DNA of 42,724 nt from Acidimicrobiia bacterium. Its GTDB lineage: Bacteria; Acidobacteriota; Vicinamibacteria; Vicinamibacterales; UBA2999. This document shows, piece by piece, positions 17,045 to 25,188 of this stretch. The position numbers and the translations under genes are program-made. Numbering within the stretch: position 1 is the stretch's first letter; every line of letters starts with the position of its first letter. Under the pieces are notes generated by a model that saw nothing but the letters and a program-made list of their open reading frames with translations, had not been told where the DNA came from and searched no databases. The DNA is taken from the NCBI GenBank assembly GCA_016871375.1, contig VFYY01000014.1, forward strand, positions 1-42,724. Reading direction: 5' to 3'.

Positions 17045-17067
17045 ACATCCTCCCGCCTTTGCTGCCG

Positions 17068-18112
17068 CTACGGTGCGGCAAGCGTATTGGTCGATTCCAG
17101 CTCGGCGCGCACCACCCGCGCTCCCTGCACCATCGCCGTAAGCTTGCCGAACGCGGCCTCGCGCGGCAGGTACTTGAGGCCGCAGTCCGGGGCGATCACG
17201 AGGCGCCCGGGGTCCACGTAGGGCAGCGCCCGGCGGATGCGCTCGGCGATCGTATCCGGAGTCTCGACCTCGGGCGTGGACAAATCGAGCACGCCGAGGA
17301 TCACCGTCTTTCCGGTGAGCTCCGCCAGCACCGAGCAGTCCAGGTTCGGCTGCGCGGTTTCCACCGAGACCTGCTGGATGGGCGTCGCCGCCAGCTCGGG
17401 CAGGAAAGCATACTTGGCCGGCTTGCCTTTGACCATGAAGCCGTAGCCGAAGCAGATGTGCAGGGCCGTCGTGCCGCGGACCCCGTCGAGCGCCCGCTCG
17501 AGCGCGGCCACCCCGTATTCGCGGGCGGCGTCCGGCTGCGCCTGCATGTAGGGCTCGTCGAGCTGCACGACGTCCACGCCGGCGGCGAAGAGGTCGCGTA
17601 TTTCCTCGTTCACCGCCGCCGCGTAGTCGAGCGCCAGCTCGGCGTCGGACGAGTAGTAGTCGTTCTTCGCCAGCTGCGTCATCGTGAACGGGCCGGGAAC
17701 GGTCACCTTGATCTGCCGGTCCGTGTGCGCCCGCAGGAACTGCGCGTCGCGAAGCTCCACCGGCCCGCGGCACGATGGCCGGCTTGCCGGTGCGGCTGGT
17801 GATCGTGCCCGGGTTGTCGAGATCGATGCCGTCGAGCGCGGTGGCGAAGCGGTTGAAGTAGCTCTCGCGCCGCATCTCGCCGTCGGTCACGATGTCGATG
17901 CCGGCGCGCTCCTGGGCGGCAATCGCCAGGATCGTGGCGTCGTCCTGCGCCTGCGCGAGATGCTCGGGAGCGACACGCCACAGCTCGCGCATGCGCACGC
18001 GCGGCGGCGTGTTGCCCGCCAGCATCCCCCGATCGATCAGCCAGTCGGGCTGCGGATAGGAGCCGACCAGCGTCGTCGGCAGCAGCGTCAGATCACCGCG
18101 AGTTGCATGCAA
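17068..18112 (-). pseudogene. MetE-like (UROD/MetE superfamily) methyltransferase, frameshifted
   Basis: Two halves of one protein lie in different frames. The N-terminal half (LPTTLVGSYPQPDWLIDRG, then TDGEMRRESYFNRF) runs in frame to about 17762. The C-terminal half (KVTVPGPFTMTQLAKNDYY, VVQLDEPYMQA, CFGYGFM) runs from about 17760 to the TAG at 17068. At the joint the motif usually written IVPRVVGPIRR is lost, which suggests a deletion of roughly 25-30 bases, not a multiple of three. The start is also unclear: only a TTG at 18110-18112 and CTG codons are in frame. Intact relatives are methionine-synthase-like or epoxyalkane:CoM-transferase-like enzymes. It is the first gene of the operon. 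Confidence 0.7.
18103..18112. promoter_or_regulatory. candidate GntR operator O1
   Basis: TTGCATGCAA is a perfect 10-base palindrome, preceded by G. It lies downstream of the promoter at 18123-18151, overlapping the start of the MetE-like gene. Matches O2 (18210-18219) in GTTGCATGCA. It resembles TTGTATACAA-type sites recognised by GntR/FCD regulators. Confidence 0.5.
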
Positions 18113-18122
18113 GGTGCGGCGG

Positions 18123-18151
18123 AGAATACGGCAGCACCTGGGACGAGTCAA
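18123..18151 (-). promoter_or_regulatory. sigma70-type promoter of the 11866-18112 operon
   Basis: On the minus strand TTGACT (18146-18151), a 17-base spacer, then TATTCT (18123-18128). Transcription would begin near 18116, at the edge of palindrome O1, so a bound repressor would block it. The whole 40-base block is repeated at 21324-21363 with about 34 of 40 positions identical. Confidence 0.7.
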
Positions 18152-18209
18152 GAGAACGCGGCCTATTTTGCTTGCGAATTTGTCCCGCGCATGAATCGAC
18201 CGCCGCCTG

Positions 18210-18219
18210 TTGCATGCAG
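18210..18219. promoter_or_regulatory. candidate GntR operator O2
   Basis: TTGCATGCAG, the second copy of the G-flanked palindrome, 27 bases before the ATG of the GntR gene. One base departs from perfect symmetry. It is placed to allow self-regulation of the GntR gene. Confidence 0.45.
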
Positions 18220-18245
18220 CGCGGCGAGGTGCACTAGGATCTGGC

Positions 18246-19016
18246 ATGCCCAAACCGTCTCAGGCCTCGGAGCTGCGCGCGCTCCCGGCCGTCGACGTGA
18301 ACTCGCAGACCGCCCGCGCGTTCATCGGCATCCGCGAGCTGCTGCTGCACGGCGCGTTCGCGCGCGGCGAGCGCATCTCCGAGCTGCCGCTCGTCGCGCG
18401 TCTCGGCATGTCGCGCACGCCGATTCGCCTGGCGCTCGAGCGTCTCGCGCACATCGGCCTGCTCGACGCCGGCGCGACCAGCGGCTTCACGGTGCGCGAG
18501 TTCGCGCTCCGCGAGGTGCTCGACGCCATCGAGCTGCGCGGCGTGCTGGAGGGGACGGCGGCGCGGCTCGCCGCCGAGCGTCTCAGCGGCGAGGCCGGAC
18601 TCGACGCGCTGCGGCGCTACTGCGACGACATGGAGGCGCTCGACGGCCTGACGATCCACACCTTCGCGCGCTACATGGATCTCAACGGGTCGTTCCACCT
18701 GCGGATTCTCGACATGGCCGGCAGCGAGATGCTGCGCCGCGCGCTGCAGCAGGTGAACTCGCTGCCGTTCGCCTCGCCCAGCGCGATGGTGTTTCCGACC
18801 TCCATCCTGCCCAGGTCGGGCGAGACGCTCGCCATCGCGCTCGAGCACCATCGGGCGCTGGTGGAAGCGATCGCCCGGCGGCAGAGCACGCGCGCCGAGA
18901 GCGTGGGGCGCGAGCACGCGTACCTCGCGCGGCGCGTGCTCGAAGTCGCGCTCTCCAATACCGACGCGCTCCGCCGCGTGCCCGGCGGGTCGCTCATCGA
19001 CCTGTCACGCCGATGA
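18246..19016 (+). CDS. GntR-family regulator with FCD ligand domain
   Basis: A 256-residue regulator. The winged helix-turn-helix is at about 25-85 (LVARLGMSRTPIRLALERLA, GLLDAGATSGFTVREF) and the all-helical FCD effector domain is at about 90-240 (EVLDAIELRGVLEGTAARLA, LNGSFHLRILDMAGS, HHRALVEAI). FCD regulators usually bind small organic acids and control catabolic genes; the ligand here is unknown. The ATG at 18246 is chosen because an earlier ATG at 18210 lies within the candidate operator. The gene is divergent from the operon ending at 18112, and its stop overlaps the PQQ dehydrogenase start. Confidence 0.88.
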   Translation: MPKPSQASELRALPAVDVNSQTARAFIGIRELLLHGAFARGERISELPLVARLGMSRTPIRLALERLAHIGLLDAGATSGFTVREFALREVLDAIELRGVLEGTAARLAAERLSGEAGLDALRRYCDDMEALDGLTIHTFARYMDLNGSFHLRILDMAGSEMLRRALQQVNSLPFASPSAMVFPTSILPRSGETLAIALEHHRALVEAIARRQSTRAESVGREHAYLARRVLEVALSNTDALRRVPGGSLIDLSRR

Positions 19017-20770
19017 TGAACACGCTGACGCTCGTGCTCTGTTGTGCGCTCGCCGGGGCCGCGGTCATCGCGCAGGGGGCGCTCTCCGCTCCGCCCGTCG
19101 TCGTCCGCAAGACCGTGCAGACAGTTGACGGCCGCACGCTGGAAGGCCGCGTGCTCAACGAGGGCCTCTCCGATCTGCAGCTGCGGACCGACGACGAGCG
19201 CATTCACCTGCTGCGGAAAGCCTCCGACGGCCGCTACCGCCCGGTGACCTCGCAGCGCGACTGGCCGACGTACCACGGCGAGGTGGGCGGCAACCGTTAC
19301 ACGACGATCACCCACGTCGACAAGCGCAACGTCGCGCGGCTGGCGCCCCGCTGGGTCTTCCCGATCCCGGGCGTGAATGCCGGCGCCGCGGTGGAGACGA
19401 CGCCGCTCGTCGTGGACGGCGTGATGTACATCTCGACGGCGAACCAGGCGCTCGCGCTCGACGCGGGCACCGGCCGGCAGCTCTGGCAGTACCGCCGGCC
19501 GCGCACCGAGGGGCTCGTCGGGAACGCCGCTGCCGGCATCAACCGCGGCGTGGCCATCGCCGGCAACCGCCTGTTCATGGTCACCGACCACGCGCACCTG
19601 ATCGCGCTGAACCGGTTCACCGGCGAGCTGCTGTGGGACACCGAGATGGCGGACTGGAAGGTGAACTACAACGCGACGTCCGCGCCGCTCATCGCCGGCA
19701 ACCTCGTCGTCGTCGGCACGGCCGGTGGCGACGAAGGCGTGCGCGGATTCATCGCCGCGTACGACACCACCACCGGCAAGCAGGTGTGGCACCTGTGGAC
19801 GGTGCCGAATCCGGGCGAGCCCGGGTCGGAGACGTGGGTCGGCAGCCAGACGAGCCACCGCGGCGGCGCGGCGTGGATGACCGGCACCTACGATCCCGAG
19901 CTCGATCTTCTCTACTGGCCCACGGGGAATCCGGGTCTCGACTTCTACGGCAACGAGCGGCAGGGCGACAACCTCTATACCGACTCGGTGCTCGCGCTCG
20001 AGGCGAAGACGGGCCGCATGCGCTGGTACTTTCAGTTCACCCCGCACGACATCCACGACTGGGACGCGCAGGAGCCGCCGGTGCTGGTGGACACGCGCTG
20101 GCGCGGGCAGCCGCGCAAGCTCCTCATCCAGGCGAATCGCAACGGCTTCTTCTACGTGTTCGATCGCACGAACGGCGAGCTGCTGCTCGGCAGGCAGTTC
20201 CTCAAGCGGCTCAACTGGGCGTCGGGCCTCGATGCGAAGGGGCGGCCGGTGCTCAACGAGCTGAAGGAAGACGCCAACGGCGAGCAGTACGTCTGTCCTG
20301 GATTCCAGGGCGGCACCAACTGGTTCTCGACGTCGTACAACCCGGGCACGGGTCTCTACTACTTCCAGGCGCTCGAGCGCTGCAACGTCTTCACGCGCCG
20401 CAACATGGAATGGCAGCCGCTGCGAAGCTTCATGGGCGGCACGGCGCGGCCGGCGCCGGGGGAGACCTTCACGAAGTCGCTGCGCGCGATCGACATCCAG
20501 ACCGGCGACGTCGTATGGGATCTCGTGCAGGGCCCGAGCGCGGTCACGGCGTCAGCCGGTGTGCTGTCGTCCGCATCGGGCCTCGTGTTCTTCGGCGAGA
20601 ACAGCGGCGCGTTCATGGCGGCCGACGCCGCCACGGGGAAGGTACTGTGGGAGTTTCCGACGAACCAGGTCTGGAAGGCCTCGCCGATGACCTACGTGTT
20701 CGACAACACGCAGCACATCGCGATCGCGGTCGGCCAGAGCATCGTCTCCTTTGGCCTGGCCGACCGGTAG
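19013..20770 (+). CDS. PQQ-dependent alcohol dehydrogenase-like quinoprotein, periplasmic
   Basis: A 585-residue exported quinoprotein. A signal peptide (about 1-26) and a leading segment (about 30-75) precede an eight-bladed propeller that starts RDWPTYHGEVGGNRYT. Propeller tryptophan motifs are visible (ALDAGTGRQLWQYRRP, NRFTGELLWDTEM, AYDTTTGKQVWHLW, AADAATGKVLWEFP). The segment FTPHDIHDWDAQEPPVLVD has the expected metal/PQQ side Asp residues. There is no C-terminal cytochrome c domain, so electrons must pass to a separate carrier. It would oxidise an alcohol or sugar in the periplasm. ATG 19013 overlaps the GntR stop; ATG 19016 is an equal alternative. Repeat copy C follows. Confidence 0.88.
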   Translation: MMNTLTLVLCCALAGAAVIAQGALSAPPVVVRKTVQTVDGRTLEGRVLNEGLSDLQLRTDDERIHLLRKASDGRYRPVTSQRDWPTYHGEVGGNRYTTITHVDKRNVARLAPRWVFPIPGVNAGAAVETTPLVVDGVMYISTANQALALDAGTGRQLWQYRRPRTEGLVGNAAAGINRGVAIAGNRLFMVTDHAHLIALNRFTGELLWDTEMADWKVNYNATSAPLIAGNLVVVGTAGGDEGVRGFIAAYDTTTGKQVWHLWTVPNPGEPGSETWVGSQTSHRGGAAWMTGTYDPELDLLYWPTGNPGLDFYGNERQGDNLYTDSVLALEAKTGRMRWYFQFTPHDIHDWDAQEPPVLVDTRWRGQPRKLLIQANRNGFFYVFDRTNGELLLGRQFLKRLNWASGLDAKGRPVLNELKEDANGEQYVCPGFQGGTNWFSTSYNPGTGLYYFQALERCNVFTRRNMEWQPLRSFMGGTARPAPGETFTKSLRAIDIQTGDVVWDLVQGPSAVTASAGVLSSASGLVFFGENSGAFMAADAATGKVLWEFPTNQVWKASPMTYVFDNTQHIAIAVGQSIVSFGLADR

Positions 20771-20781
20771 AAGAGAAGTAC

Positions 20782-20805
20782 GTAGTGTCCGGCTTCAGCT
20801 GGACC
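20782..20805 (+). repeat. partial arm of the palindromic element
   Basis: A 24-base stretch starting GTAGTGTCCGGCTTCAGC and ending in TGGACC differs by two bases from the left arm of the element (TTTAGCC becomes TTCAGCT). It stands just before the full copy C, in the gap after the PQQ dehydrogenase stop codon, and looks like a decayed second insertion or a duplication. Confidence 0.7.
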
Positions 20806-20919
20806 TAGAGCGGTTTCTGAAACGTCGTAGTGTCCGGCTTTAGCCGGACCAAGTTGATCGGCACCGCCGTGTGTGGTCCGGCTAAAGCCGGACACTACGA
20901 AGAAGTCGAAACCGCGCTA
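20806..20919. repeat. palindromic intergenic element, copy C
   Basis: Starts TAGAGCGGTTTCTGAAACGTC, then a 24-base left arm (20827-20850), a 24-base spacer, the perfectly complementary right arm (20875-20898) and a tail ending GCGCTA at 20919. The last three bases are the TAG stop of the minus-strand DoxX gene. The segment from TAG to GCGCT is identical to copy D. Confidence 0.9.
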
Positions 20920-21309
20920 CGGCATCAGCGAGAACGCCCAGGGCTCCGGGAGCGAGAGCAGCATCAGCGCCGCGCCTGCCAGCGCGATGTTCTTCGTGAA
21001 GTTGAGGAAGTCGTTCATCCCCGCGTCGGCGTTGGGCGCGTTCCAGTAGTCGTGCATCTTCGGCGACACGCCGAACAGGAACACGGCGATCATCAGCAGC
21101 CCGATCTGTGGACGGATGCCGAGGATCACGCTGAGGCCGCTGATGACGAGCCACAGCCCCGAGATCGTCACCGCGACCCCTGCCGCCGGCACCTTCTTGT
21201 ACTGCGCATACCCCACCAGGCCCGCGCGATTCCGGAAGTGATTCACCCCGTTGTACAGGAACAGGCCGCCGAACAGCAGACGGCCGATCAGCAAGGCGAT
21301 ATCGGACAC
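20917..21309 (-). CDS. DoxX-family membrane protein
   Basis: A 130-residue membrane protein with four hydrophobic helices. The start VSDIALLIGRLLFGGLFLYN and the following GVNHFRNRAGLVGYAQYK are typical of DoxX. Members are linked to thiosulfate/quinone chemistry or redox stress, without firm function in most bacteria. The GTG at 21307-21309 is preceded by GGAGG at 21316-21320 with 6-base spacing. It is transcribed from a strong sigma70-type promoter (21334-21362), divergent from TonB receptor 1, and its stop codon is the end of repeat copy C. Confidence 0.85.
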   Translation of the reverse strand: MSDIALLIGRLLFGGLFLYNGVNHFRNRAGLVGYAQYKKVPAAGVAVTISGLWLVISGLSVILGIRPQIGLLMIAVFLFGVSPKMHDYWNAPNADAGMNDFLNFTKNIALAGAALMLLSLPEPWAFSLMP

Positions 21310-21333
21310 GTTATTCCTCCTGCGGTGCGGCGG

Positions 21334-21362
21334 AGGATACGGCAGCCCCCGCAGCGAGTCAA
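21334..21362 (-). promoter_or_regulatory. sigma70-type promoter of the DoxX gene
   Basis: Minus strand: TTGACT (21357-21362), 17-base spacer, TATCCT (21334-21339). The start of transcription should be near 21327, giving a short leader that holds GGAGG. The block 21324-21363 repeats the promoter block of the operon at 18113-18152. Confidence 0.7.
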
Positions 21363-21372
21363 GGTATCGCGC

Positions 21373-21401
21373 TTGACTTCGCCTCCCCCCCACGCTACGG
21401 T
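21373..21401 (+). promoter_or_regulatory. candidate promoter of TonB receptor 1
   Basis: TTGACT (21373-21378), a 17-base spacer, then TACGGT (21396-21401), divergent from the DoxX promoter with the two -35 boxes 10 bases apart. The -10 is weak. GGAGGAG follows before the ATG at 21426. Confidence 0.5.
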
Positions 21402-21425
21402 GCGCCCGGCGGAGGAGCCACCTTC

Positions 21426-24400
21426 ATGACTCACATCAGGATCCTTCTCGCGGCACTGTGCATAAGCATGCTTGCGCCGGCTTCGCTGCTGGCGCAGGTC
21501 TCCACCGGACAAATCAGCGGACGCGTCACCGACGGCACCGGCGCGGTGCTGCCGGGCGTGACCGTCACCGTGACGCAGACCGACACGCGGCTGGTGCGAA
21601 CGGCCGTCACCAACGAGCTGGGCGTCTACACGATCACCAGCCTGCCCGTCGGCCCCTACCAGCTCGAAGCCGGGCTGCAGGGGTTCACCACGTTCGTGCG
21701 CACCGGCATCGCCGTGCTCGTGAACGCCAACCTCGTCGTCGACGCGGCGCTGCAGCTCGGCAACGTCGCCGAGAGCATCACCGTCGAAGCCGTCGCCTCC
21801 AACGTGCAGGTCGAGACGCGGCGCATGGGCGTCGGCACCGTCGTCGAGCAGGAGCGCATCCTGGAGCTGCCGCTCAACGCGCGCCAGGTGACCGACCTCA
21901 TCACGCTGTCGGGCGCGGCCGTGCGCGTGCCGCCCTCGGCCACGGCGACGATGGTCACCGGCGTCAACATCTCGGTCGCCGGCGGCGAGCGCTTCGGCGT
22001 CGCCTACCTGCTGGACGGCTCGCTCAACAACAACCGGTTCGACGCGTCGAACATGCCGATGCCGTTCCCCGACGCGCTGCAGGAGTTCCGCGTCAGCACG
22101 AGGGCGCAGGAGGCGGCGATCGGCCGCTCCTCGGGCGCGTCGGTGAACGCGGTCACCAAGGCGGGCACCAATGCGCTGCACGGCAACGCGTTCTGGTTCG
22201 TGCGCGACGCGAAGTTCAACGCGCGCGCGGCGCACGCGGCCGTCAAGGACAAGCTGAAGCGGAACCAGCCCGGCGGCGCCGTCGGCGGGCCGATCGTGCC
22301 GAACCGCCTCTTCTTCTTCGGCGGCTACCAGAGCACGATGGTGCAGCAGACGCTGTCCGACACGCTGTCGATCGTCCCCACCGCGGCGATGCTGAACGGC
22401 GACTGGAGCGCCTTCAACCGGTGTCACAACCCGCGCTGGACCGACATCGACTTCACCGACGGCAGCGTGAACCCGGCGCGCTACAGCGCCGCCGCGCGCC
22501 GCCTCGCCGCCCGCCTGCCGGCGGCGCAGAACGAGTGCGGCGAGTACCGCTGGGGCGACCGCGTCGAGCGGCACGACAAGCAGATGATCGGCCGCCTCGA
22601 CTATCAGCTCTCGAGCAGCCAGTCGTTCTTCGGCCGCTACCTGGTGACGATGCACAACCAGCCGGTGACCTTCAACGAGGCCAACCTGCTCAGCGCCACC
22701 GCGGCGGGCAGCGGCTTCGACGACACCGCGCACTCCTTCATCCTCGGCAACAACTGGATCCTGAACTCGAACACCGTCAGCGCGAGCCGCGTGTCGTACA
22801 ACGGCATCCGCGCGCGGAAGCAGGGCGCGCGGTTCTTCAGCCCCGAGGATGTCGGCATCGCGCAGTGGACCTCGGTGCCCGGACACTTCCCCGTCAACGT
22901 GACCGGCAATTTCAGCTTCGGCTTCGGCCCGCTGGCGCAGCGCACCGTGGATCAGAACCAGTACCAGATCGGGCAGGACCTGACGATGGTCCGCGGCGCG
23001 CACCAGTTCAGCGGCGGCGTCACCTGGGCCCACGACGACGTGGTCTCGCTCGCCCACAGCCGCGGCGTCGGCGGGATCAGCATCACCGCCGCGACGACGG
23101 GCCATGCGATGGGCGACTTCATGCTCGGACGCCTGACCGAGATGCGGCAGTCGATGCCGAGCACGCTCAGCCCCGCGCAGCACTACGTCGGCGCCTACGT
23201 GCAGGACACCTGGCGCCTGTCGCCGCGTGTCACGTTGAACTACGGGCTCCGCTGGGAGCCGTTCTTCCCGATGGTCTGGAAGGAGAATCCGTACGGGGGC
23301 ATCCGCGTCTACAACTTCGACGTGGAGGACTTCCAGGCCGGACGCAAGAGCGCGGTGTTTCCGAACGCGCCCGCCGGCTTCAGCTATCCGAGCCAGAACC
23401 CCGACGGCTCCGGGCCGGCGGACATCGACGGCGGCTCCGGCGTGCGCCGGCGGCTGAACAAGTGGGCGCCGCGGCTTGGCGTCGGCTGGGATCCGCTCGG
23501 CACCGGCGCCACCGCGGTGCGCGCCAGCTACGGCATCTCGCACGACGTGGTCGCGCTGGAGTCGCTGCTCAACTCCAACAACGTGTCGCCGTGGGCGGCC
23601 GACATCATCCATCGCACCGGCACGCTGGACAACCCGTGGGAAGGCCTGCCCGGCGGGAGCCCGTTCCCGTTCGACTGGCGCCGGACGCCGCTGTTCCTCC
23701 CCGGCTCGGTGTTCATGCCGTTCGGGCCCGACCTCGACACCACGTACGTGCATTCGTGGAACGCGACGGTCGAGCAGCAGCTCGCGGGCGCGTGGCTGGT
23801 GTCGGCGAGCTATCTGGGTACCAAGAGCGAGCAGCTCTGGAACACGGCCGCGGTCAACCCCGTCGTGAACCTGACGCCGCAGACGCACGCCCGCCTCTTC
23901 ACCGGCCCCGACACGTGCGTGCTCGAGGGACGGACGTTCACGCCGTGCAACCAGACCGCGAACATCCTGCAGCGGCGCGAGCTGCGCCTGTGGGCCGCGC
24001 AGAACAACCCGGCGCTGCTCAGCGACGCGACGCTGTTCGCGAACATCGACGAGTTCCGCTCCGACAGCAGCGCCAACTACCACGGCCTGCTGCTGGCGGT
24101 GCGCGGCAACCTGCCGGGCCTGAACCTGTCGGCGAACCACACGATCGCGAAGTGCATGAGCGACCGCGTGAACGTCGGCATCGCCAACCCGAACCAGACG
24201 TTCCATCGCGACCGCGACCGGTCGTACTGCCAGTCGGACCGCCGCCACATCTTCAACCTGACGGCGGTGGCCTCGGCGCCGGAGTTCACGAGCCCCGTGC
24301 TGAACGCGGTCGCGTCCGACTGGCGGCTGTCGGTGCTCTATCGGGCGAATTCGGGCCCGCCGCTGACGATTACGTCCGGCACCGATCGCGCGCTGACGGG

Positions 24401-24764
24401 CCTGGCGGGCCAGACGGCCAATCGGATCAACGACAACGTCTACCAGGACACGTCGGGGAACCTCGGCTCGCAGTTCCTGAACCGGGGCGCGTTCGCGATT
24501 CCGGCGCTCGGCAGCTACGGGAACATGAGTCCCTTCGCCGTGCGCGGGTGGGCGTTCTGGACCGTGGATGTGGCGCTGTCGCGCCTCTTCGACGTCGGCC
24601 CGCACCGGATCGAGTTCCGCGCCGAGGCGTTCAACCTGCCGAACGCGACCGTTCCGATGGATCCGGTCGCAGGCTCCCTCGCGCTCTCGAGCCCGAACTT
24701 CGGGCGCGTGACGACGATGAACGAACCGCGCATCATGCAGTTCGCGATCAAGTACGTGTTCTAG
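21426..24764 (+). CDS. TonB-dependent receptor with carboxypeptidase regulatory-like domain (Oar-like)
   Basis: A 1112-residue outer-membrane receptor. It has a signal peptide (1-23) and a CarboxypepD_reg-like beta-sandwich at about 25-110 (GQISGRVTDGTGAVLPGVTV, then TNELGVYTITSLPVGPYQLE). A plug domain with RILELPLNARQVTDLITLSG and an N-rich loop (LLDGSLNNNRF) follows, then a long barrel ending in FAIKYVF with the C-terminal aromatic. Receptors of this size in Acidobacteriota take up oligosaccharides or siderophore-like ligands; the substrate is unknown. RBS GGAGGAG lies just upstream of ATG 21426. The TAG stop is the first base triplet of repeat copy D. Confidence 0.93.
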   Translation: MTHIRILLAALCISMLAPASLLAQVSTGQISGRVTDGTGAVLPGVTVTVTQTDTRLVRTAVTNELGVYTITSLPVGPYQLEAGLQGFTTFVRTGIAVLVNANLVVDAALQLGNVAESITVEAVASNVQVETRRMGVGTVVEQERILELPLNARQVTDLITLSGAAVRVPPSATATMVTGVNISVAGGERFGVAYLLDGSLNNNRFDASNMPMPFPDALQEFRVSTRAQEAAIGRSSGASVNAVTKAGTNALHGNAFWFVRDAKFNARAAHAAVKDKLKRNQPGGAVGGPIVPNRLFFFGGYQSTMVQQTLSDTLSIVPTAAMLNGDWSAFNRCHNPRWTDIDFTDGSVNPARYSAAARRLAARLPAAQNECGEYRWGDRVERHDKQMIGRLDYQLSSSQSFFGRYLVTMHNQPVTFNEANLLSATAAGSGFDDTAHSFILGNNWILNSNTVSASRVSYNGIRARKQGARFFSPEDVGIAQWTSVPGHFPVNVTGNFSFGFGPLAQRTVDQNQYQIGQDLTMVRGAHQFSGGVTWAHDDVVSLAHSRGVGGISITAATTGHAMGDFMLGRLTEMRQSMPSTLSPAQHYVGAYVQDTWRLSPRVTLNYGLRWEPFFPMVWKENPYGGIRVYNFDVEDFQAGRKSAVFPNAPAGFSYPSQNPDGSGPADIDGGSGVRRRLNKWAPRLGVGWDPLGTGATAVRASYGISHDVVALESLLNSNNVSPWAADIIHRTGTLDNPWEGLPGGSPFPFDWRRTPLFLPGSVFMPFGPDLDTTYVHSWNATVEQQLAGAWLVSASYLGTKSEQLWNTAAVNPVVNLTPQTHARLFTGPDTCVLEGRTFTPCNQTANILQRRELRLWAAQNNPALLSDATLFANIDEFRSDSSANYHGLLLAVRGNLPGLNLSANHTIAKCMSDRVNVGIANPNQTFHRDRDRSYCQSDRRHIFNLTAVASAPEFTSPVLNAVASDWRLSVLYRANSGPPLTITSGTDRALTGLAGQTANRINDNVYQDTSGNLGSQFLNRGAFAIPALGSYGNMSPFAVRGWAFWTVDVALSRLFDVGPHRIEFRAEAFNLPNATVPMDPVAGSLALSSPNFGRVTTMNEPRIMQFAIKYVF

Positions 24765-24874
24765 AGCGGTTTCTGAAACGTCGTAGTGTCCGGCTTTAGC
24801 CGGACCAAGTTGATCGGCACCGCCGTGTGTGGTCCGGCTAAAGCCGGACACTACGAAGAAGTCGAAACCGCGCT
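24762..24874. repeat. palindromic intergenic element, copy D
   Basis: Identical to copy C over its length: TAGAGCGGTTTCTGAAACGTC, arms at 24783-24806 and 24831-24854, tail to GCGCT. Its first TAG is the stop codon of TonB receptor 1. The right end meets a gene remnant with TGA in place of TA, so no minus-strand stop is formed here and the remnant's frame reads on into the element. Confidence 0.9.
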
Positions 24875-24875
24875 G

Positions 24876-25188
24876 AACCAACGGGGACGCCATCAGCCGA
24901 TCCAGGTGGGCCTGCAGCAGGTCCACCTGGCCGGCACCTGCCTTGAACCCGACGTATCCATCGGGCCGCACCAGGAACAGACGGCCGTCGCCCGCGCCGC
25001 GCCAGCCGCGCGGAGCCGGGAAGTGTCTCGACGTCGAGCACCGCGCCGTGCAGCGAGACGGAGGCGCTGGTCGAGCCGGACGTGGTGGGCCAGCCCGTGC
25101 AGCGCAGCGCCTCCACCACGGAGCTGCGCGCGGTGTGCGGCGCCAGTCCCTGGCGCGCGAACCACCACGCGCGAAGCCGGGACAGGAT
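24876..25188 (-). pseudogene. remnants of one or two genes (FAD-monooxygenase C-terminus; possible AlkZ-like fragment)
   Basis: No intact gene is present in these 313 bases. In one minus frame RLFLVRPDGYVGFKAGAGQV resembles the last part of flavin monooxygenases (LVRPDGYVAWR). A different frame gives LDVETLPGSARLA just before it, as expected of the same domain after a frameshift. Further upstream LSRLRAWWFARQGLAPHTA and VVEALRCTGW look like a fragment of a winged-helix (AlkZ-type) protein, but this is weak. The remnant lies directly after the stop of the 25189-26340 gene and may have been left by a deletion. Confidence 0.45.

Noticed and set aside
18106-18108. ATG inside palindrome O1 as start of the MetE-like gene
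   Set aside because: It is out of frame with the homologous protein and meets a stop after six codons.
6791-24854. The palindromic repeats as a CRISPR array
   Set aside because: Copies are kilobases apart, with fixed inner spacers and no array or cas genes.
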